Of a stretch of 64,000 bases of DNA, positions 57,094 to 64,000 are shown in pieces. A model generated the notes under the pieces. That model had not been told where the DNA came from. It saw only the letters and a list, made by a program, of their open reading frames with translations, and ran no database searches. Each line of letters starts with the position of its first letter. Position 1 is the first letter of the stretch. The position numbers and the translations under genes are program-made. Source of the stretch: Desmodesmus armatus (Eukaryota > Chlorophyta > Chlorophyceae > Sphaeropleales > Scenedesmaceae); assembly GCA_007449985.2 (NCBI GenBank), contig VIIQ02000259.1, forward strand, positions 21,994-85,993, written 5' to 3'.

Positions 57094-59732
57094 GTGAACG
57101 TGTATGCTGCACCCTTATACCCCTGTCCTGCTCCTTTTGTCCACGCAAGTGTTGCTGATGGGCTTGATCCGCTGATGTCCTTATCTGTTCGGCACATCCA
57201 CAGCTGACGGTCTGTTAGTAACCAATTAGTCAACTCGCGCTTGCCCCGCAACCTGGGCCCGAAGACCGCATCAAACGCTTAATGTTGTATGGTCGAGCAC
57301 GTTTGTGCTGCCGTGAGGCTTGCGGTGCTTTAGGCATGTGCAAGGATATCGTCCATGTTCATGAGGGTGTCTTTGCAACCAGGCGTTAATAGGGTACAGT
57401 CGTGACTCCACCGCCACCTACAAATACACACGACTATTTTGGCAATGGTGCCTTTTGCATTCCGGCCGACAGCAGCAGGATCAATATTTGCGTTCGCTGC
57501 TGCTGCATCCATAACCAGCTCACAATCAGGATTTCTACTCCTTATTAGTACATTGTCAACCAACGGCCAGCCAAGGCCTGCTCTGGCACCTCTTGGACCT
57601 TACTCCAGACAACTTTTGGCAGTCATGTGTGTGGGTGTGAGACCCGTGCGCTGTATTGGCATCTATTCCTAAAGGAATCGATGCAATACTGACGCCGTCA
57701 ATGTGAGTCAGTGTGCTGCACAGCAACGGTGACCTTCTGTACCTGCCGTGTGATTCCATCACTTGTACTACTACGTAGTACGTAGTAATGTTCACTCTGA
57801 ATGACTACATCCCTACTGATGATGTATTGCTGACTCAGTTGGTTACTGACTGAGGGTCTCTTGTTGTGTGGCAGGCACTGAGCTGAAGCTGGTTGTGTAC
57901 CGCACACCTGTGAAGGCTGGGGTGTCTACTGCCTTCTACAACAACGTGCGGCGTGCTGTTAGCCCAGATGGGGAGGCTAAGCTGGCAGCGCTGCATGCCC
58001 GCATGGCATCAGCACAGCGCTTTGGGCAAGGCGCCACCACACTCCAGACACACATGAACATGCTGCGCTTTTTTGTGAGTGCCCTGATCAGCGGTTCCAC
58101 TGACCAGTGGCAATACTGCAGCTCTCACTAGGCTTGTGCCAGACTCTAGTGAGCGCTCAGAAGGTGCTGGCTGTGGGTCCCGGACTTCCTGCGAGGCATG
58201 TGCACACCTGGAGAGACCCAGTTGGAGTGTCTCGCTGTCATCATCCTAGTAGGGCCGTCCGACATGATGTGACATGGCCGCGGTACGATGCATTATCAAC
58301 ACACACCGTCATCCTGGCGCAAAATGACAGGGGACTTCATGTTGTGTGTTGGGTGTGTTCAACACACCCATGATGGTGCAGGATGCTGACCTGGTGCTGG
58401 TGCATGAGCAGGAGAGGCTGGTGCAGGACAAGGGCGGCTGGCATGCAGCATACTGCATGCCGCACCATTCAGATGCAGGGGTGCTGGCCATGAGGTGCGC
58501 CTGGCACACACATACATGTCGACGTGATGTCACATGTAGCTGCGCAGCTTGCTGAGCATGAGAACTGTCAGTGCTTTCATTGGGAAGGAAACACACCAAG
58601 ACAGGCTGACACCCTAGCCTGAGACTCCGCCTGCACTGTGCTGAGCATCAGGCCGCTACTGTAACAACCTTTTCAGCCATTGCTCCAGCATCGGCTGGAC
58701 CTGCTCTCCTTCTGCAGCCTGCCGGGTCTGTCGTGTACTGCAGCAAGCGGCACTGCGGCATTGAACACATGTGCATGCAGCAAGTTGTCAGTCAGTAGCA
58801 ATGCTGAGCATGGATAAACGGGTGTTGGTGTCAGTAGGAAATCTTATCCCGGGCTTTGGGATTCGCATGGCCTGCAGGCGTTGGTGGGATGCTGCGGGTC
58901 CTGTGCCCTACAAAGACGGCCAGACCCTTGGCCCCATCCTGCCTCGTGAGCGTGTGCTGGACCACTACAACTCCCATGTGCTGCGCTGCCCTGACTGCCA
59001 GAAGGGGCTCAGGGACCTTAGGGGCAAACAGAAGGCGGCGCTGATTGCAAGTGAGCATGCGACCAACGCATTAATGCAAAAGGGTTTGTGTTTGAGACAT
59101 GTAGCATGCTCACAATACTCTTGTGGGCTATTTAAAGACAGTCAAAGGCTGCTTGAGTAGACCACCGCCGCCAACCTCACCACCTTCTGCTGGCTGTGGG
59201 CGTTGGTGACCGAAACTGCATGCTGGGGGTCGGTGGCACTGCCATGTTGTGGTACAAAGTGCTGATGAAGGGCAGACCTGCTGGGCCTAGCACTGCCTGG
59301 GAAGGTTTTCTGGATCGTGACGAAAACAGCCGTCAGGCAGGAAGCTTTCACCTTGCTATGCAGCCACCAGATCGATATCAATGAAAGACCCGTTCACTGA
59401 AGCATGCACACTGTGTACCTGTTGTCCTGCTGGCGCTCTGCTGCTTTTGTGTGCCTGCAGGCATCGCCTTGGCAGTATCCAGCCTCGCCATCACAGCATC
59501 GCATGTTACAAGGCTGATCCTGCACAGCATTCCCGCCGCTAGCACCGCCACCAAGGCCGCCTCTGCAGCAACCAGCAGTATCCCTGTCAGCAGCAGCTTC
59601 ATGAGGTCTGTAGCAGGTGTGCTGTCAGCAGCAGCGGCAGGGAGTGGCCCTCTGTGGTGGCTGCTGCCTGTTAGTGCTGCTGCCATGGCAGTGGGTACAT
59701 GCTGGATGTACTTCAAGGTACACAAGGCCTGA
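53322..59732 (+). CDS. PAO: PAO/TIC55-family Rieske [2Fe-2S] oxygenase, chloroplast
   Basis: Twelve exons (53322-53570, 53765-53815, 54105-54193, 54715-54812, 55065-55242, 55526-55604, 55957-56039, 56319-56461, 57875-58074, 58382-58494, 58878-59050, 59461-59732) join in frame to 575 aa. The first ~75 residues are Arg/Ser/Thr/Ala-rich, as in a chloroplast transit peptide. The Rieske centre is complete: CPH (Cys127, His129) and CSYHGW (Cys148, His151). The mononuclear iron motif reads ENALDSAHAPYAHNG, with the expected Asp and two His. RRWWDAAGPVPYKD and a C-terminal CPDCQKG (CxxC) mark the pheophorbide a oxygenase/TIC55/PTC52 branch rather than chlorophyllide a oxygenase. A hydrophobic helix near the C-terminus (PLWWLLPVSAAAMAVGTCWM) should anchor it in a plastid membrane. 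PAO opens the chlorophyll ring during breakdown. Which paralogue this is cannot be settled by eye. Confidence 0.92.
57046..57090 (+). repeat. (CAG)15 microsatellite in an intron
   Basis: Fifteen uninterrupted CAG units lie in the 1.4 kb intron 56462-57874 of the PAO-like gene. They are transcribed but not translated in the gene model. Confidence 0.95.
57150..57570. other. Compositionally distinct island inside a PAO-like intron
   Basis: Unlike the flanking G+T-rich intron, this stretch is A+T-richer and CpG-richer and resembles gene-start regions elsewhere in the window. On the minus strand a 77-codon open frame (57330-57563) reads VDNVLIRSRNPDCELVMDAA and AVGRNAKGTIAKIVV, which looks protein-like but matches no family I know. 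It may be a nested exon, an old insertion or an intronic promoter. Confidence 0.3.
57769..57780. repeat. Perfect 12-base palindrome TACTACGTAGTA
   Basis: The palindrome is followed at once by CGTAGTA, extending the ACTACGTAGT theme. It lies about 95 bases before an exon of the PAO-like gene. ACTACGTAG also occurs at about 52034-52042, after the DENN gene. Confidence 0.7.
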
Positions 59733-60512
59733 AGGCATGGGAGCAGGATAATGTGATATTCAGGGATTACGACCTGCGATATGGGCCAGATCACAGGCCT
59801 GGACAGCTGGCTTGAGTTCAATTCGACACAGAATGTGTGCTTGCCGTCAGGGCGTGAGGTGGGGTGGCGCAGCATGATGCATTTGCACGACATAATTTGC
59901 CATGCTGGTCAGAGGTACTCCAATTCAGAGGTGTATGCATACGTTGCATGGTGCAACTGAGCAACCAAGCATGCATGCTTGCACACAATTGTGGATCATT
60001 GTGGGGTCTGCAGTGCTGCACGTGGTGAGATCAGTTGGAATTCTCTTCACATCTGGCCGGGGTGCCGGATCACGTGCTAGGGTGTTGATTCACGTGCTGG
60101 TGTTGGGATCTAGGGTTCAGGTCGATATGGGTGCTGTACTGTTGGGGAAGTGATGCGCCGCTTCAATGCTCTGAGCAAGGTTATCTGTGGTGGCCCCCCG
60201 AGTTGCCAATCTCCAATTGTCAGGGTGCATCTGCTTGTACAACATGTCAAATACGACATGTCAAATATTGTCGCCTCATGATGCCTGCAGATGGTGTAGT
60301 GTTGCTGACTTGGTGTTGAAGGGTACATTATGTTAACTAATAGTATTGCCGCCGTTGATGCTCTTGGGTGGGTACTGGGCATTGCGTCCACTGGGTGTAC
60401 ACGTGGCAATTCGCACACTGGCAGTGTCAGAGGTGCAATTGGTTGAAACCCATCCAGTGCCTTGACAGCTTGTATATGCCCATGTGCAAGGAGTTGGAAT
60501 TCCTTCGTGCGG

Positions 60513-60517
60513 TGTAA
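60513..60517 (+). terminator. Candidate poly(A) signal of the PAO-like gene
   Basis: TGTAA about 780 bases after the PAO-like stop codon, still within the G+T-rich part. Confidence 0.3.
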
Positions 60518-60832
60518 CAACTCAGCCTTGGACCCCCCCTCCATGCGACCAACTGTGTGCTTTGGCTTGTACAGGGTTACAAGGCTTGTTGAGGTCCTCA
60601 CAGATACTTCCTTTGGTCCTCACAGATACTTCCGTTGCCCTTCATGCAACAACTGGATGCTGTGAGAACTTGATAACTTGGTGTGACGAACCTGATATCT
60701 TGCACAACGGCGTAACCCAGCTTGCTGGCGGCATTCATACGGTTGTTGGAGCAGCCAATTTGGACGTCTTACCACACACCACCTCTGGGCAAGCTGTGGA
60801 GTAGGCTACCACCTGGGACAACTTACACTCCA

Positions 60833-60837
60833 GTGAC
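60833..60837 (-). terminator. Candidate poly(A) signal of the right-edge minus-strand gene
   Basis: TTACA on the + strand is TGTAA on the minus strand, about 430 bases after the proposed stop at 61267 and at the point where the skew reverses. Confidence 0.35.
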
Positions 60838-61266
60838 TGACAAACCAGCCAACACACGTTTGATGCGCATACCTTCGCATGCACATGTCTGCCCCAGTGC
60901 ACTGGGGACGGCCGCCACAGCCAGTAGCAGCTACACCACACGACCTGAACACGGCCATGGCCACACTCAAAGCCGACACGCGGCACAACCAAGAAGCTAA
61001 CAAACATGAGGGGAAGCCACAGCCGTAAGATGAGTGCAGCTGTGTATGCGAACAGAGTGTGGCAGACAGCATACAATCTCTAGATACTATGGCAGCCACT
61101 GCTGCCTGCACATACATGCTGGGTGCCCATGCACACTGGCCGGAAGGAGGGGGGGCCCACCCCACTACAGGACCAAAACGCCAGGGAAAAGTGCGATGTA
61201 AACAGCATACAGCACCTGTCCACGACCAACAGCCAAAACAGCTCCAACAGCACCCCATGTGTGCTC

Positions 61267-64000
61267 TCACATGTACCCCCCGCTGTTGTTGCCATAGCCG
61301 CCGCCGCCCCCACCATACCCCCATGGTAGCCGGCAGCCTTCTTGGCATTCGGCCCAAAGCCGCTGCCCCTGGAGTCCTGCTGGTGACTCCCCCTCCCTCG
61401 ATCCTGCATACCCCACCCCCACCCCCCATGCCCCCCATGCCGCCACCTGCCCCCCGCCCTGCCCCTGTCCGTACCCTCCACTGTACTGCTGTTTGCCCCC
61501 TTGGCTATTCCCACCGCCACCCCAACCCCGGCCCCCAAAACCGCCACCCCCCTCCCCCCATGCCACGCCGCTCTCCCCCATCACCCCCACACCCCGTAAC
61601 CACCCCCTGCCCCGCTGACGTACCCCCCGCCACCACCTCCCCTTGGGGCCCCCTGCTGCTGCTGCTGCTGCTTCTGCATGCCACCGCGCCTGCTGTAGCC
61701 TTGCCGCCCTGCTGCTGCTGCTGGCTGCTGCTGCTGGTTGAAGCTAACCGCCTCCGCTGCTGGTTGAACAGCTCAGCCTGAGACGGCAACCCACCACCAC
61801 CACCACCACCGCCCCCAGGCCTCTGCTGCTGCTGCCGCTGCTGTACTGGCTCCCATACGGCTGCGAGCCCCATAGCCCTTGGCCGCTGCCGCTGCTGTAC
61901 TGCTGGCCAGTACCACCGCCAGTACCGCCACCCCCAGCAGCACCTAGCCCCTGAGACCCCCCAGCACTACTGCTGCCTGGGGCCCCAATGACCCCCTGCA
62001 GGAGACTTGCTGCGGTGTCGTGACCACGCCGCCACCAGCAGCACCAGCAGCGCCGTCGCCACGGCCGCTGCTGTATGCCCCACCCATGCCTCCATACGGC
62101 TCGCTGCCCCCTCCCTCCCACCGCCACCGCCTGATTGGCAGCAGCAGCGCGGCACCAGCGCTGTCCCGTACCCCAGCTCCTGGGGTATACCCCTCCCCCA
62201 GGGCACTGCCATAGCGCAGAGGCTCCTACCTCTGCTGCCGCTGCTGCTGTGGATACCCCCAGCTCCCCCCCCCCCCCTGCGGCAGCTCCTGCTGCTGCTG
62301 CTGCCTGCCAAAGCCCCTGCCACTCCCGCCTGCCCTCCCCCACCCCCCACCATTAGCATTATCACCGGCGTTGTTGCCTGTGCTGTTTTTTTGGGCGATA
62401 CAGCAGGTCTACCGTGCTTGGGGGAGACTTGAGGGGAGCTCCTAGGCGATGGCCGCTGCATGGAGGCAAGATAGGCCTGTGCTTACTGCCACCGCCACCG
62501 CCGCCCTGCTGCTTTGGCTGGTACTGCTGCTCCTGATCATCTGACCAGACCCCCCCGCTGTGGCAGCAACTGCTGCTGGTGCTGCTGACGGTCAAACTGG
62601 CCAATGACCGCTGAGGGAGCTGGGCAGGGCCGATACTACTGCCAGCCCTGCCTCCAGCAGCAGCAGGAGCTGCAGGGTGGTGTGGGAGGAGCGGAGTCCC
62701 AGAGCCCTCAAACCCTCCCCTCTGAGCAGCAGGGAGCCCCCGATCAGCTTCCCGCTCCCACGCGGCGGCCCTAACCCTCCTGCTGCTGCTGCTGCTGAAC
62801 ATCAAGAGCTGCTGATGCCAAGCCAGCAGTCCCACCACCAGCTGCTGCTTTACGAGCTGCTAGGCCAGAAGATGCTGTGGCTGTCCTGCCAGCCTTGTCA
62901 GCAGCAGCAGCACAGCTTGGTCGCCTCATTCCTGCTGTTGCTGCTGGCGACTGCTCCTGCAGCGGTCCCTGCTTCCCGCCTGGCTGCTGCTGCTGGCCGC
63001 TGCTGCGGCCACCAACACCGCCCCCACCAGCAGCAGCATTAGCCGCACCAGCCGAGGGTTTGTCCCCCAGTAACAGCCCTCTGCTGTTCCGTCAGCAGTG
63101 GGTGGGACCCTATCCTATCCCTATCCCTGTCCCTGCCCTTGATAGCACCAGCCTTTGGGCTGATCGGGGAAGACCCGCTCCCCCTGCCTGCTGCTACCAA
63201 AGCCTGCACCCGCACCTCCACCAGCGCAACAGCAGCGGACGGCCGCACCCCTGCTTCTGCTGTGCTGGCCCCACCCCCAGGCACCTTCCTAGGGCTGCTC
63301 GAAGGTCTGCTGCCACCCTTGTCGCCCCTGGCCCATTTTGGGGCTGGCAGCAGCTCCACTGCTTCCAGTGGCATTACCTGCTGCTACTACCGCTGCTGCT
63401 GCTGCAGTGCTGGGGCCTTTGTGCGTATGGGTGAGGGCAAGCTAGGCCCTTGACCCCCACCTGCTGCTGCTGCTGCTGCTGCTTTGGTCTGACGCGTCAG
63501 AGGTGCGCGAGGGCGTCCGGTGCCTCCATGGGCAGCAGGCCGGTTGAATGCTGCTCCCTTGCCCCCCTTCTGCTGCTGCGGCCGCTGCTTCTGCCAGGCT
63601 GCTGCTTCCGCTGCTGCTGGGGACGGGCCTTACCTGCTGCAGCAGCAGCAGCAGCAGCAGCATCGGGTGCGCCACCCTGAGTGTCTCCTTCCTGCGCCCC
63701 TCGGCAGGTCTGCTGATTGCTCCCTAACCTGGCCCGGCCCACCTCCTGCTGCCGCTGCTGCTGATGGGCCAGGTGGGCGGGCCGTGGGATGGTCGCAGCA
63801 CTGCCGGCCCCAGTACCACCACCTCCTGCTGCCGCCGCTGCTGCTGCTGCAGGAGCTTCCCCCAGCATCATGCATTACAGTATCACCAGCACCAGCAGCA
63901 GCATCACCAAAGTGACCATCACCGTCATCATCATCGTCCGATGACTCTGACGCCCGTGTACAGCCCGTCTGTGGCTGCTCCCGCCTGCCGCCGCACCCCC
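61267..64000 (-). CDS. Gly/Gln-rich RGG-like protein, partial at the window edge, reading frame broken
   Basis: The minus strand carries low-complexity coding-like sequence to the right edge, but no single frame stays open. Readable pieces, in order, are an acidic SESSDDDDDGDGHFGD segment near 63915-63955, Ala/Gln-rich blocks, basic PKHGRPAVSPKK, GGSGRGFGRQQQQ, GGGGFGGRGWGGGGNSQGG, QDSRGSGFGPNAKKAAGYHG, and a C-terminus GGGGGGYGNNSGGYM ending in TGA at 61267-61269. The composition recalls RGG-box nuclear RNA-binding proteins. The last two pieces are in different frames; one extra C on the + strand in the CCCCC run at about 61318-61322 would join them. Introns and further base errors probably account for the other breaks. 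The exact structure is not resolved. Confidence 0.4.

Larger units (their letters stand above)
59733..61266. other. Convergent 3' region between the PAO-like gene and the right-edge minus-strand gene
   Basis: No exon is supported. G+T-rich + strand sequence continues from the PAO stop to about 60800, then turns A+C-rich. TGTAA at 60513-60517 (+) and TTACA at 60833-60837 (TGTAA on the minus strand) are candidate poly(A) signals of the two facing genes, about 320 bases apart. Confidence 0.4.

Noticed and set aside
61059..61781. + strand Pro/His-rich 240-codon open frame
   Set aside because: Antisense of Gly-rich minus-strand coding; skew and TGTAA placement favour the minus strand.
1..64000. 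tRNA or rRNA genes, CRISPR arrays, bacterial operons, transposase or reverse-transcriptase genes
   Set aside because: None recognised on either strand by eye; exon-intron structure throughout is eukaryotic.

Overview
The window is nuclear DNA of a green alga, most likely a core chlorophyte of the Chlamydomonadales type (inferred; genus not determined). The reasons are: plant-type genes for chlorophyll breakdown (PAO-like Rieske oxygenase), plant-type oil turnover (SDP1 lipase) and a P450 with a transit-like leader; GC-rich genes with many 100-400 nt GT-AG introns; long CAG/polyglutamine and Ala/Ser-rich insertions inside conserved proteins; and TGTAA, the usual green-algal poly(A) signal, near several gene ends. 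I resolved nine multi-exon genes by joining exons at GT/AG sites with matching phase and conserved protein sequence. A tenth, at the right edge, is only partly readable.

Layout: (1) 276-2860 (+) HIT-like histidine-triad protein with polyQ and RGG tails, with one apparent frameshift. (2) 3484-14111 (+) a 20-exon gene fusing a Dug3-type glutamine amidotransferase, a WD40 propeller and a Dug2-type M20 peptidase; this is the highlight of the window. (3) 15870-18536 (+) two-RRM protein of the Whi3/Scw1/RBPMS type. (4) 22539-25882 (-) unrecognised disordered protein with a coiled coil and a repeated DPFGPxFSPLR motif. (5) 27693-33151 (+) SDP1-type patatin lipase, with a probable tail at 33208-34368 cut off by a second apparent frameshift. 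(6) 38499-42789 (-) cytochrome P450. (7) 42940-44064 (+) MIP18/CIA2 Fe-S assembly factor, head-to-head with the P450. (8) 45191-51884 (+) DENN-domain protein. (9) 53322-59732 (+) PAO/TIC55-family Rieske oxygenase. (10) 61267-64000 (-) Gly/Gln-rich RGG-like protein running off the edge.

There is no operon logic, but three neighbours are catabolic: glutathione degradation (DUG fusion), storage-oil lipolysis (SDP1) and chlorophyll catabolism (PAO-like). Long gene-free stretches (18.5-22.5, 34.4-38.5, 59.7-61.2 kb) appear to be long 3' regions of convergent genes. Non-coding sequence is G+T-rich on the sense strand of the nearest transcription unit and flips to A+C-rich at the presumed convergence points. 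Gene starts sit in more CpG-rich, less skewed DNA. All ten readable genes end in TGA.
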